DNA from: Aquisphaera insulae
GTDB lineage: Bacteria; Planctomycetota; Planctomycetia; Isosphaerales; Isosphaeraceae
Assembly (NCBI RefSeq): GCF_011064615.1
Contig: NZ_JAALJH010000033.1
Coordinates: 1-64,000, forward strand
Length of the DNA: 64,000 nucleotides
Reading direction: 5' to 3'
Below are positions 55,279 to 63,936 of the stretch, piece by piece (position 1 is the first letter of the stretch; each line of letters opens with the position of its first letter). The notes beneath the pieces were generated by a model, which worked only from the letters and a program-made list of their open reading frames with translations, had not been told where the DNA came from and did not search any database. The translations under genes and the position numbers were made by a program.

Positions 55279-56073
55279 GTGAACGTGGGGGCGATTCTCC
55301 GGGGTCATGCGGTGATCTCGCGGGCGATCGTCCGTGGTTGGTATGCGTGCGGTCGGGCCGCGGGCGACCTGCTCTTCCCGTGGTACTGTGCCGTCTGCGG
55401 GTCCGACCATTCGGCCCGGGGGCCGTTCTGCGAGACCTGCCGAGCCAGGCTGCTCGGCCCCGGCTCCTTCGCGGCCGGGTCCACCTGCCCGCGGTGTGCG
55501 CTGCCGATCGGCCCGCATTCGCTCGTCGAGGGGGGATGCTCGCAATGCCGCGGGGACGCCCTCGGCTTCGACGCCGCGATCGCGCTGGGGCCCTACCAGG
55601 GTGACCTCCGCGAGGTCTGCCTCAAGCTCAAGCACGAGCCGAATGCGTGGATCGCGCCGGGGCTGAGCGCCCTGCTGGCGACGGCCCGCGCCCTGGAGCT
55701 CGCCGCGTTGCCCCGCGATACCTGGGTCGTCCCCGTGCCGCTGCACTGGTCGCGTCGGATCGGCCGCGGCTACAACCAGGCGGAGGAGCTGGCCCGGGGA
55801 CTCGCCCGCGCGGCGGGCCTCCCGCTCCTTCGTCCGATCCGGCGGACGCGGGCGACGGGCAAGCTCGCCGGGATGAAGAAGGCCGATCGCTTCCTCGCCG
55901 TGAAGGACGCCTTCCGGGCCCGCCACGTGCCCGACCCTCGCCTGAAAGGCCGGACCGTCCTCCTGGTCGATGACATCCTCACCACCGGGGCCACCACCGG
56001 AGCCGCCGCCCGGGCCCTCAAGAAAGCGGGAGCAAAGCGAGTCGTCGTCGCGGTCGTGGCGCGGGACCTGTGA
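55279..56073 (+). CDS. comF: ComF-family phosphoribosyltransferase-like protein
   Basis: The protein has 264 residues from GTG 55279, with GGAAGG upstream. A four-cysteine double zinc site (CAVCGSD, FCETC; CPRCALPI, CSQC) is followed by the helical linker and a PRTase fold. The PRPP loop is VLLVDDILTTGATTGAA. RRIGRGYNQAEELAR is the typical ComF segment. In competent bacteria ComF aids DNA uptake; elsewhere its role is unclear. Confidence 0.9.
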   Translation: MNVGAILRGHAVISRAIVRGWYACGRAAGDLLFPWYCAVCGSDHSARGPFCETCRARLLGPGSFAAGSTCPRCALPIGPHSLVEGGCSQCRGDALGFDAAIALGPYQGDLREVCLKLKHEPNAWIAPGLSALLATARALELAALPRDTWVVPVPLHWSRRIGRGYNQAEELARGLARAAGLPLLRPIRRTRATGKLAGMKKADRFLAVKDAFRARHVPDPRLKGRTVLLVDDILTTGATTGAAARALKKAGAKRVVVAVVARDL

Positions 56074-56217
56074 CGCGACACTGCGATTCGATGACGGCCG
56101 CACCTCCGGGCCAGGCGCCCGACGGGGCGCGGCTTGCGACTGGGACTGAAGGCTGGGATCGTTTACCCTTGCTGGGGGATCTCTCAAACTCTCGGGCGTC
56201 ATCACCTCGGGCAATCC

Positions 56218-57291
56218 ATGCTTACCAAGCTATCCATCGAGCGGTTCCGAGGGCTGCGAAAGCTCGAGATTGAATCGCTCGATCGAATCAATTTGTTCCT
56301 CGGCAGGAACAACGTGGGAAAGAGTGCGATCCTCGAGGCCCTCTTCCTCCTGGCAGGCCCGACGAATCCGGAGTTGCCGCTCCGGCTCAGTGCCTTGCGA
56401 GGAATCGAGCAGATCCGCTTTGATCCTGACGAGATGTGGGGCTGGCTCTTCTACGAGAGGAAGATTGACAGCTCCATCATTCTCAAGAACATCGTCGACG
56501 GTAGCAAACGTTGCCAGTTGACGATCTCCTTGAAAGAGAGGTCGGGGATCTCCGGCCAGGCGGAGAAGAAGAGGCCCGTATTCGGCGGCCAGGTGGCGTT
56601 CTCGGCCACGAGCGCGAGCCTGGGCCCGGCGGAACTGACGCTCGCCTACCAGGAAGGAAGTCAAAAACCTGCCGTCAGCCGGGCCTTCTTCAAGGAGGAC
56701 GGCATCGGGTTCGAGCGGGCGAAAGGGTACACATTCCCGAATAGCGTCTTCTTGATCGCGAGGGGCGGTTACGCGCCGGAAAACTCCGAGCGATTCAGCC
56801 GCCTGGCTGAGGTCGACGATGAAGACTCTGTGATTGAGCCTCTGAAGGTCCTTGAACCAAGGCTGAAACGACTGGCGGTGCTGGTCACGGCCGGAGGCCC
56901 GATGATCCACGGCGATATCGGAATTGGAAGGATGGTGCCCGTACCCCTGATGGGCGAAGGTATCGGTCGGCTCATCACCATCCTGCTCGCCATCAGCTTC
57001 TGCGAGGGCGGCCTCGTCCTCGTCGATGAGATCGAATCGGGGTTCCATTATTCGGTGATGCCGCGCGTCTGGTCCGCCATCGCGAAGGCCGCCCGGGATA
57101 ATGACGTGCAGATCTTCGCGACGACGCACAGTTTCGAGTGCCTGCGTGCCGGCCACGAGGCAATGGCTGACTCCGGTGCCGCGGATTTTGGTATCCATCG
57201 ACTCGATCGCATCGACGGCGAAGTCGAGGCGGTTCAATTCGATGATGACATGATCCAGACAGCCCTCTCGGCCGGTTTGGAGTTGCGGTGA
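56218..57291 (+). CDS. AAA ATPase of the second ATPase/Toprim-like pair
   Basis: The protein has 357 residues from ATG 56218. MLTKLSIERFRGLRKLEIES is the RecF/OLD-like opening. Walker A is GRNNVGKSA (29-37). The signature is replaced by GEGIGRLITILLAISF, Walker B is GGLVLVDEIESGFHYSV and the switch histidine is IFATTHSFECL. The strong sequence divergence from the 27.6 kb ATPase shows a separate lineage. It is less GC-rich than neighbours (32 of 60 bases in 56281-56340). Confidence 0.85.
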   Translation: MLTKLSIERFRGLRKLEIESLDRINLFLGRNNVGKSAILEALFLLAGPTNPELPLRLSALRGIEQIRFDPDEMWGWLFYERKIDSSIILKNIVDGSKRCQLTISLKERSGISGQAEKKRPVFGGQVAFSATSASLGPAELTLAYQEGSQKPAVSRAFFKEDGIGFERAKGYTFPNSVFLIARGGYAPENSERFSRLAEVDDEDSVIEPLKVLEPRLKRLAVLVTAGGPMIHGDIGIGRMVPVPLMGEGIGRLITILLAISFCEGGLVLVDEIESGFHYSVMPRVWSAIAKAARDNDVQIFATTHSFECLRAGHEAMADSGAADFGIHRLDRIDGEVEAVQFDDDMIQTALSAGLELR

Positions 57292-57906
57292 TGATCGTGC
57301 CAAGGCCGCGAGAGGCCGTCACGCCTCGGGACGTCGAGCGCGAGAGACTACTGCTCGTCGAAGGCGAGACGCCCGCTCATTTCTTCGAGGCTTTCCTGGG
57401 ACACCTCTCGAGGGCGAACGAGGTCGAGGTGCGGAGTTACGGCGGCATCACGCAGTTGGCGACCTACCTGAAAAACGATCGCCGCCACGGCCGCGTTCCG
57501 CGAGCGGGTGACGTCCCTGGGGATTGCTCGCGACGCCGAGGACGATCCGGTCGCTGCCCGCCAATCTATGGAGGCCGCGATCAAGTCGGCTGCGTTGCCC
57601 GGGAAAGTTGCGGTTCAAGTTGCGGTGATCCCGGATGGCTCCAGGCCGGGTATGATTGAGACCCTTCTTGTTCAGTCTGTCTCTGGAAGCGAGGAATTCC
57701 GATGCGTGGAGCGTTTCTTCGAATGCGCCACGGCCGCCGGGGTGCTGCTTCCTGAAGGGCCAATCATCGCCAAGCATCAAGTACAGGTCTTCCTCGCGAC
57801 CCGGCGGAAGGCCCAGATGATGCCTGGAATCGCGGCCTATGATGGGGTCTGGCCGTTCGACGACCCGCTGTTTGATGCCGTCAGCGACTTCCTGAAAAAG
57901 CTCTAG
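57291..57906 (+). pseudogene. DUF3226/Toprim-like partner, frameshifted at an A5 run
   Basis: The gene starts at ATG 57291, overlapping the ATPase stop (TGATG). The first frame reads ERLLLVEGETPAHFFEAFL and SYGGITQLATYLK. Dropping one A from AAAAA at 57471-57475 joins it to TIAATAAFRERVTSLGIARDAEDDPVAARQSM, KVAVQVAVIPD and DGVWPFDDPLFDAVSDFLKKL. The joined 204-residue protein matches the DUF3226 Toprim-like pattern: VEGxxxxxFF, then GIxRDAED. As written the gene is broken, but a homopolymer error or slippage could restore it. Confidence 0.75.
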
Positions 57907-57935
57907 GGCTCGACGACCAATTCGGAATTCCAAGT

Positions 57936-58871
57936 ATGATTACGACACCACTCCGCATCGGCACCCGAGGCAGCCGGCTGGCCCGCTGGCAGGCGGAGTG
58001 GGTGACTAACGCCCTCCGCGCGCATCATCCCGGGCTCTCGGTGGAGATCATCGAGATCCGGACCCTCGGCGATCGCGACCGGAACTCGCCGCTGGCGGCG
58101 ATCGGCGGCACGGGCGTGTTCACCAAGGAGATCCAGCGGGCGGTGCTCGACGGCTCCGTGGACGTCGCCGTGCACAGCCTCAAGGACCTGCCGACGCTCG
58201 GCCCGGCGGAGCTGACGCTGGCCGCCGTGCCCCCGCGCGAGGAGGTCGCCGACGCGCTGATCGCCCCGGCCCACCGCACGCTCGAGGGTCTCCCCGCCGG
58301 GGCCCGGGTCGGCACCGGGTCGCTCCGCAGGCGGGCCCAGTTGCTGCACCTTCGGCCGGACCTGGAGGTGGTCACGATCCGGGGCAACGTCGAGACGCGG
58401 CTCCGCCAGGCACTCGACGGGGCGCTCGACGCCGTCGTCCTCGCCTGGGCCGGCCTGCACCGCCTGGGGCTGCACGGGCACGTCACCGACCGCCTGGCGC
58501 CGCCGCGGTTCCTGCCGGCGGTCGGCCAGGGCGCCCTCGGGATCGAATGCCGCGCGGACGACGAACGGACGCGATCGCGGCTGGCCGGCCTCGATCACCC
58601 GCCCAGCCACCGCGCCGTCGTCGCCGAACGGGCGGCCCTCGCGGAGCTGGAAGGGGGATGCCTGATCCCCATGGCCGCCTGGGCGCGGGATGCCGACGGC
58701 GGCCTCGCCCTCGATGCCTCGGTCCTGGACGCCGACGGGCGCCGGGCCGTCCACGCGGCCGATGCCGGCCCGATCGACGACCCGCGCGGCCTGGGACTCC
58801 GCGTCGCCTCGTTGCTGCGCGCCCAGGGTGCCGAGGAGCTGCTGCGGGGGACGCCTCGCCCCCCCTCGTGA
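57936..58871 (+). CDS. hemC: Porphobilinogen deaminase (hydroxymethylbilane synthase)
   Basis: The protein has 311 residues. It begins with LRIGTRGSRLARWQ and has DVAVHSLKDLP, VGTGSLRRRAQ, IRGNVETRL and LPAVGQGALGIE. Cys242 in LEGGCLIPM carries the dipyrromethane cofactor. It polymerises four porphobilinogen molecules into hydroxymethylbilane in haem synthesis. No other haem gene is in the window. Confidence 0.96.
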   Translation: MITTPLRIGTRGSRLARWQAEWVTNALRAHHPGLSVEIIEIRTLGDRDRNSPLAAIGGTGVFTKEIQRAVLDGSVDVAVHSLKDLPTLGPAELTLAAVPPREEVADALIAPAHRTLEGLPAGARVGTGSLRRRAQLLHLRPDLEVVTIRGNVETRLRQALDGALDAVVLAWAGLHRLGLHGHVTDRLAPPRFLPAVGQGALGIECRADDERTRSRLAGLDHPPSHRAVVAERAALAELEGGCLIPMAAWARDADGGLALDASVLDADGRRAVHAADAGPIDDPRGLGLRVASLLRAQGAEELLRGTPRPPS

Positions 58872-58911
58872 GCGGCCCCCGGGCCATCCGCGAAAATCTC
58901 CGCCCCGCCCC

Positions 58912-58940
58912 TTGTGACATCTGTCATAGAGTGCTACGCT
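58912..58940 (+). promoter_or_regulatory. Promoter with overlapping inverted repeat, ahead of the membrane protein
   Basis: TTGTGA (58912-58917) and TACGCT (58935-58940) have a 17-base spacer, and TGC before the -10 gives an extended form. TGACA-TC-TGTCA at 58915-58926 is a perfect 5-base inverted repeat covering the end of the -35 box, a plausible operator. Confidence 0.55.
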
Positions 58941-59029
58941 CCTTGTGTCGGGCCGCGGCAGACATCATCCTCACGTCGCTCCACGATCCGCCGCGGCCCC
59001 TCGACCTTCACATCTCGGAGGCATGGACC

Positions 59030-60799
59030 ATGGCGACCGGGCTCGCGGGGGAGGATCGCGCCGGCGTGGCGGCGATCGGCGTCCATTCGCGGACGCTGCT
59101 CCAGTGGCTGAGCTGCAACAACCCGTTCTACGTCCTGAGCGCGCTGCTCGTCTGCCTGGGGCTGTGGGTCTCCTTCGGCGGCTCGTCGGAGGCCTCCCAG
59201 GCCTGGGCGCTGATGGGGGGGCTGGCCGGGTATACGCTCCTCCTGGCCGTCACGGCCTGCCTGCTGGTGCGCTGGCTGGGCGTCTGGGACGACGTCCGGA
59301 CGGTGATGCTGCTGACCGTCCTGATGTTCCTGGCCACGTCGGTGACGTTCGACGAGGTCCTCGTCGAGGCCCCCGCGCGAGGCATCTCCTGCTACCTGGG
59401 GGGGCTGGCCTTCGCCGCGATCGTCAGCGAGGGGATGCTCCGGGGCACGCGGCTGCCCCTCGCCCGGGCGTTCCGGATCCCCTACTACCTGATCCTCGCA
59501 CTCTTTTATCTGTATCCCCTTGCGCTAATGCCCCTGCTGGACGGCCCCCGCGGCGAGGCGCTGTCGTGGGCCCTCTTCGGCTTCTCGCCGGCCGCCGGCC
59601 TGGTCGCCCTGACGCTCATCCCGGCGATCCGCCGCGGCCGCGATCACGGCCGGCCGAAGGGCTCCGGCTGCCCGTGGCGGTGGGCCTGGTACCCGTGGAC
59701 GCTCTTCGGCGTGCTCGGGTTCGCGGTGCTGGCGCGCATCCCCCTGCTCTGCTGGTCGATGGACCATCCCGAGAGCGCCGCGGCGGAGCCGTTCATCTTC
59801 GCGCCTTACTTCCTGATCCCGTTCCTCCTCGCCGTGGCCATCCTCCTCCTGGAGATCGGCCTGGTGGAGCGCAAGGGCGACGTGCTCGCCATCGCGCTGG
59901 CCGTCCCGGTCGCGCTGGCCGTGCTCGCCGCGGTCGGGCATCGGGATGAGCCGGTCTACCGCCTCTTCCTGTCCCAGTTCTCGAGTCGGTCGGGCGGGAC
60001 GCCGTTCTTCCTGACGCTCGCGGCGTCGGCCATCTTCTATGCCTACGCGTGGACGCGCCGCGTGGCGGGCTCGCGGCAACTGCTCTGGGCGACGATCCTG
60101 TGCCTGGTCTTCGTCGGCCCGGAGACGCCGGATCCGTCGCGGCTCACCATGCCGCAACCCGTGCCGCTCTCGCTGGCCGGCGGGATGCTGTTCGCGGCGG
60201 GGATCCTGGGGCGAGGGCCGGCGCGGCTCTTCTCCGGCGCCTCCGCCATGGCGGTCGCCTGGCTGATCGACGTCCCGCCCGGCGAGTCGGTCTCGGGCCT
60301 ACGCCTCCTGGTCGTCTATCACGCCCTGACCTTCGGCATCCTGGCCGCGGGCGGGGCCTACCGCGAGGACCTGGGCCGGTGGCTCCGCACCGCGGGCACG
60401 GCACTGGCCCTGATGGCCTGCCTGATCGCCGCGTGCTCCCTCGCCGCGGGATTCCGCCCGGATGTCCGGCCCGTCTGGATGTCCTGGACCTACCTCCCGA
60501 CCATGGGCGCCTTCCTGCTGGTCTACGGCAAGAGCCTGGGCCACGGGCCCTCGACGCGGGGTGGTCAGGTCGTGCTCACCTGCTGCGGGCTCGCCGCCGC
60601 CTGGCGCGGGTATGCCCCGCTCCGCGGCCGCGTGAAGGGCCTCGACTACCTCCTCCTGGGGATGACCTTCTTCGCCCTCGCCTGGCTGATGAGCCTGGCG
60701 AAGGGCGGCGTCATCACGCTGCCCTGGCATCGCGGCGAGCCCGCGGGGATGGGCCGGCATCCGGCCGCGGAGGTGGCCGGGGAGGATGGTCCGGGATGA
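59030..60799 (+). CDS. Multi-spanning membrane protein, unknown family
   Basis: The protein has 589 residues; GGAGG lies eight bases before ATG 59030. I count about 15 hydrophobic helices, such as PFYVLSALLVCLGLWVSF, LLLAVTACLLVRWLGVW and LILALFYLYPLALMPLL, with short polar loops and few charged residues inside. The C-terminus after LSLAKGGVITLPWHR is a short Gly/Pro-rich tail. It could be a transporter or polymerase-like integral protein, but no motif decides this. It is an isolated gene behind its own promoter. Confidence 0.7.
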   Translation: MATGLAGEDRAGVAAIGVHSRTLLQWLSCNNPFYVLSALLVCLGLWVSFGGSSEASQAWALMGGLAGYTLLLAVTACLLVRWLGVWDDVRTVMLLTVLMFLATSVTFDEVLVEAPARGISCYLGGLAFAAIVSEGMLRGTRLPLARAFRIPYYLILALFYLYPLALMPLLDGPRGEALSWALFGFSPAAGLVALTLIPAIRRGRDHGRPKGSGCPWRWAWYPWTLFGVLGFAVLARIPLLCWSMDHPESAAAEPFIFAPYFLIPFLLAVAILLLEIGLVERKGDVLAIALAVPVALAVLAAVGHRDEPVYRLFLSQFSSRSGGTPFFLTLAASAIFYAYAWTRRVAGSRQLLWATILCLVFVGPETPDPSRLTMPQPVPLSLAGGMLFAAGILGRGPARLFSGASAMAVAWLIDVPPGESVSGLRLLVVYHALTFGILAAGGAYREDLGRWLRTAGTALALMACLIAACSLAAGFRPDVRPVWMSWTYLPTMGAFLLVYGKSLGHGPSTRGGQVVLTCCGLAAAWRGYAPLRGRVKGLDYLLLGMTFFALAWLMSLAKGGVITLPWHRGEPAGMGRHPAAEVAGEDGPG

Positions 60800-60816
60800 A
60801 CTGCCCGGCGAGGGCG

Positions 60817-61806
60817 TCACACCTTGGGCAACGCCATCGATTCGTGCCGCTGGCCGTACGGCTTGCCGAGGGGCGAGGCGTCCTCGATGACCTTGTTGAA
60901 CTCGGCCGTCGCGAGGAGGACGACCGACGTGATCCAGAGCCAGCTCGTGAGGACCACCACGCCCGCGAGCGATCCGTAGGTCGCGCTGTAGTTGCCCCAG
61001 GTCTGGACGTAGAATCGGAAGGCGAAGCTCACGGCCATGAGGATCAGCGTCCCGGCCAGGCTGCCGGGCGTGATCCACTCCCATCGCTGGTCGGCGTCGG
61101 GGCCGAAGTACATCGCCAGCGCGAAGCTCAGGAGGACGAGCAGGAAGACGATCAATCCCTGGACGATCGACGCGAGCCACGCGGCCCCCGGCTGCAGCCA
61201 CATCAGCTTGAGGATCTGCGGCCAGGCGAGCGTCGTGATGAAGGCGACGATCAGGATCGCCGCCTGGCTGAGGGTCATCAGCATCGCCGTGACGCGGACC
61301 TTCCAGAACGGCCGGGTCTCCTGCACGCCCATGATCCGGTTCATGGCGTCCATCACCGCGACGAACAGGCTGGAAGCCAGCCAGATCAGCGCCGCCACGC
61401 CGAACGAGATGAGCCCGGTCTTGGGCCGGTCCTGGATGGTCTTCAGCTCGCGATCCACGATCGACGCGGCATCCGCCGGCAGCAGGTTCTGGAGTACCTT
61501 GAAGACCTCGGCGGATTGAGAGGTCGCATGCTCGACGCCCGCGCCCGCCCCCGGGACCACCAGCGAGATCGTCCGCGCGATCAGCGGGAAGAAGTTGGCC
61601 GTCAGCGTGATCACCAGCGCGAGGAACGGCACCAGTGCCGCGATCGCGTAGAAGCTGACCGCCGCGGCGCGGGTGAGGATCTCATGCTCGGACATCTTGT
61701 TCCAGGTCCGGATGATCGCGTCGCGCAGGCTCAGGCCCCCCAGATGGATCGCCGAGAGGAGCCGCCGCCTCGACTTCGGACCGATCACAGGCGATGGCGT
61801 CGACAT
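60817..61806 (-). CDS. YihY/BrkB-family membrane protein
   Basis: The protein has 329 residues from the second of two adjacent ATGs (61806); ATG 61809 is too close to the site. The family signature WNKMSEHEILTRAAAVSFYAIAALVPFLALVI opens the first helix. Six helices follow, with VAVMDAMNRIMGV and GNYSATYGSLAGVVVLTSWLWITSVVLLATAEFN, both conserved. YihY proteins are inner-membrane proteins of unsettled function, once annotated ribonuclease BN. Confidence 0.9.
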   Translation of the reverse strand: MSTPSPVIGPKSRRRLLSAIHLGGLSLRDAIIRTWNKMSEHEILTRAAAVSFYAIAALVPFLALVITLTANFFPLIARTISLVVPGAGAGVEHATSQSAEVFKVLQNLLPADAASIVDRELKTIQDRPKTGLISFGVAALIWLASSLFVAVMDAMNRIMGVQETRPFWKVRVTAMLMTLSQAAILIVAFITTLAWPQILKLMWLQPGAAWLASIVQGLIVFLLVLLSFALAMYFGPDADQRWEWITPGSLAGTLILMAVSFAFRFYVQTWGNYSATYGSLAGVVVLTSWLWITSVVLLATAEFNKVIEDASPLGKPYGQRHESMALPKV

Positions 61807-62260
61807 CATGACCTACCGTCTACATCCTCGGTAAAGGGCACGCCCGCTCCGTCCCCCCGAAGGTCGCGTAGAGGTTGCAAACGCGATGCCAGCAACGGGA
61901 TAGAACATCTGATCAGTTTCGGTCCTGACGCCGCGGCGATTGGCGAAAACTCTCCCGGCTATCCCTGCCCTGTCGCTCCTGACGGGAGGGTGCGGCGCCG
62001 CGGTCATCGGCCGTTTCGAGGGCCGGTTCTCGACGCGAGTTCGCGGGTCGGGCCGGCCGATAGAGCAGGCGGGGGGAGCAAGGGCGACCGAAAGGGAGCC
62101 GCGACCCTCCGGCGGCGCGTCCGAAATGGTCGCACGCCCTTCCTCCGGGCGACGAACAGGACCAAGGGCGATCGCGCGGATCGGATCGGGATGGTCGGGG
62201 CGACCCGGCCTCTCGTCCCCGCAAGCAGCCCTCCAGAACGGCGCACAGGACGGTCCTCCT
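61807..62260 (+). other. Region of uncertain coding status upstream of the acidic protein
   Basis: The plus frame of the next gene is open back to TTG 61940, but the composition is Arg/Ser/Pro shadow-like and no ribosome binding site fits. On the minus strand an open frame of similar length is equally unconvincing. It probably holds the promoters of the two divergent genes; no clear boxes were found. Confidence 0.35.
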
Positions 62261-63724
62261 TTGAGCACGACCTCGAGCACATCAGGCACTCGGCCTCGAT
62301 CGACGGCGGGACGTCCCGTGTCGCCCGGCGAGCCCGGCGCGGCCCTCGACGCGAAGGCGTCCGGGGACCGGCCGGAACTCGGCCGGACGCTGGGAATCGT
62401 CGCCCTGGCGATCCTCATGGGGCTGACGAGCTGGGTGGTCGCGTCGGTGTCCACCTGGATGGTCCCGGCCTACGTGACCGCGATGGTCCTGATCTTCGCC
62501 ATCCCCCGGGCGCCTCGCCGGGACGGGAATCAGGGGGAAGCCCCCGAGGCAAGGGGAGACGAAGCGGAGCCGCCGGCCGATCTCGGCCGGCCCGTCGATG
62601 TCGCGGAACGCCCGCGGAGGGGCCGCAAGGCCTCGTCGCGGTCGCGGACCAGGGCATCGTCGGAGGGGATGGCCCCGGGCGAAGGCACGGAGGACGGCAA
62701 CGCCGGCCTCCGGGTTGACGACCCCGAGGCGGCCCTCGACCCCGCGACCGATCCCGCCGAGCCGACCGCGGCCAGGCCCCGGCGAACCCGGGGCCGGGCC
62801 AGGCGGACGGCCCGACCAGGAGTCGAGCCGGTGCTCGCGCCGGCCCCGGCGACCTGGATCCAGGTCGCGCCCGGCAAGTTCGTCCGTGCCGACCTGGAGG
62901 AGCCCCGCCCGGAGGACGCCGACCCCGGCGCCCCCGCGGGAGCCTCCGACGTCACGTCCGAGGTCGAGCCTGCCTCGCCGATGTCGGCGGATGCCCTCGC
63001 GGCTCCCGCCGAGGCACCGGAGCCAGGGTCGAGCTTGGAGCCTCCGCCGCAACGACCACCGTCCGCTTCGCCCGATCTGCCCGAGGAGCCCGACCCGAGC
63101 GACGAACCTGAGGCCGACGACGGTCCTTTCGGGGATCTCGACCCGGCCGAAGGCCCAGAGATGGACGTGGAACCCGACGCCGAGGAGTACGGTATCGCAC
63201 CCTCTGCACTCGGCGACGACCCGCAGACAACTCCGCCGCCCGAGGACGAAACGGCCCTCACCGCCTACCACGAGGACGACGAAGGCAGCCCCTGGCCACC
63301 GCCCGGGGAATCCGACGTGGACCTCGACGCGGACGAGTGGGATCGGGATGAGAGGTTCGACGAGTACGCGACTGAGGACGCGGCCCTGGCCATGGATGCG
63401 ATCGCGGGCCAGGGCCGCGGCGATGACGAATGCGATCGCGCCAGCACGGCAGATGGGGCCGACGTCCCCGACGGGACAGGTCTCGATCGGCGACGGAACC
63501 GGCGCACGCCGGCCTCCCGAACCGGATCGCCCGTGTCGTCCAGGGCGTCGCTCGCCACCGCCGTCCGCCTGCGGAACATTCGCCCCGGCTCGCCCGCCCG
63601 GCCGCGCGTCCTCAAGGCGTCCCCGCCGCAACGCGGCCCTCGGACCCCTTCCCGACGCAACGCCGGCCGGCGGCCCGGCTTCTTCCGGCACCTCCTCCCG
63701 CGGTCACCGCCCCTTCGCGCGTGA
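62261..63724 (+). CDS. Acidic, proline-rich protein with two membrane helices
   Basis: Start uncertain: TTG 62261 is taken because the plausible protein begins there (STTSSTSGTRP); ATG 62126 and TTG 61940 are open in frame. Two helices, TLGIVALAILMGLTSWVVASV and WMVPAYVTAMVLIFAIP, at about 45-85 are followed by some 400 residues of disordered sequence. This is acidic with many DP, EP and PP pairs (PDLPEEPDPSDEPEADDGP, DVDLDADEWDRDERFDEY). A short motif PATWIQVAPGKFVRADL stands out as ordered. The last 60 residues are strongly basic. Function unknown; a charged extension for a membrane scaffold is conceivable. A strong terminator follows. Confidence 0.65.
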   Translation: MSTTSSTSGTRPRSTAGRPVSPGEPGAALDAKASGDRPELGRTLGIVALAILMGLTSWVVASVSTWMVPAYVTAMVLIFAIPRAPRRDGNQGEAPEARGDEAEPPADLGRPVDVAERPRRGRKASSRSRTRASSEGMAPGEGTEDGNAGLRVDDPEAALDPATDPAEPTAARPRRTRGRARRTARPGVEPVLAPAPATWIQVAPGKFVRADLEEPRPEDADPGAPAGASDVTSEVEPASPMSADALAAPAEAPEPGSSLEPPPQRPPSASPDLPEEPDPSDEPEADDGPFGDLDPAEGPEMDVEPDAEEYGIAPSALGDDPQTTPPPEDETALTAYHEDDEGSPWPPPGESDVDLDADEWDRDERFDEYATEDAALAMDAIAGQGRGDDECDRASTADGADVPDGTGLDRRRNRRTPASRTGSPVSSRASLATAVRLRNIRPGSPARPRVLKASPPQRGPRTPSRRNAGRRPGFFRHLLPRSPPLRA

Positions 63725-63794
63725 ATCCCACCCCGCCGCGGGAGCCATCCGTGCCCCCCACGTTCCGATCGTCCGCCCGATCTCGCGGCGGACC

Positions 63795-63833
63795 GACCCG
63801 GCCGGACCTGAGCGTCCGGCCGGGTCGTTTTCT
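63795..63833 (+). terminator. Intrinsic terminator of the acidic membrane protein gene
   Basis: GACCCGGCCGGAC (63795-63807), loop CTGAGC, GTCCGGCCGGGTC (63814-63826): a perfect 13-base stem followed by GTTTTCT. On the minus strand no T-run follows, so it is one-directional. The stretch 63834-63936 shows no gene. Confidence 0.85.
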
Positions 63834-63936
63834 CCCCGTCCCCGATCGTCGCCGACTTCTCCCTCGCGCACTTCGTCACCCTCGCGTGCTCAGCGGAGTC
63901 GAAGATCGCCCGGAACCTGGTCCCCGTTCGGTCCGG

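Noticed and set aside
57465..57478. Programmed -1 frameshift heptamer at the A5 run
   Set aside because: The shift needed is +1 (one base skipped), and the classical X-XXY-YYZ pattern is not met; error or slippage is more likely.
62282..63691. Antisense frame of 469 codons opposite the acidic membrane protein
   Set aside because: The plus strand has two clear membrane helices and a terminator just after its stop; the minus product is Arg/Gly shadow.
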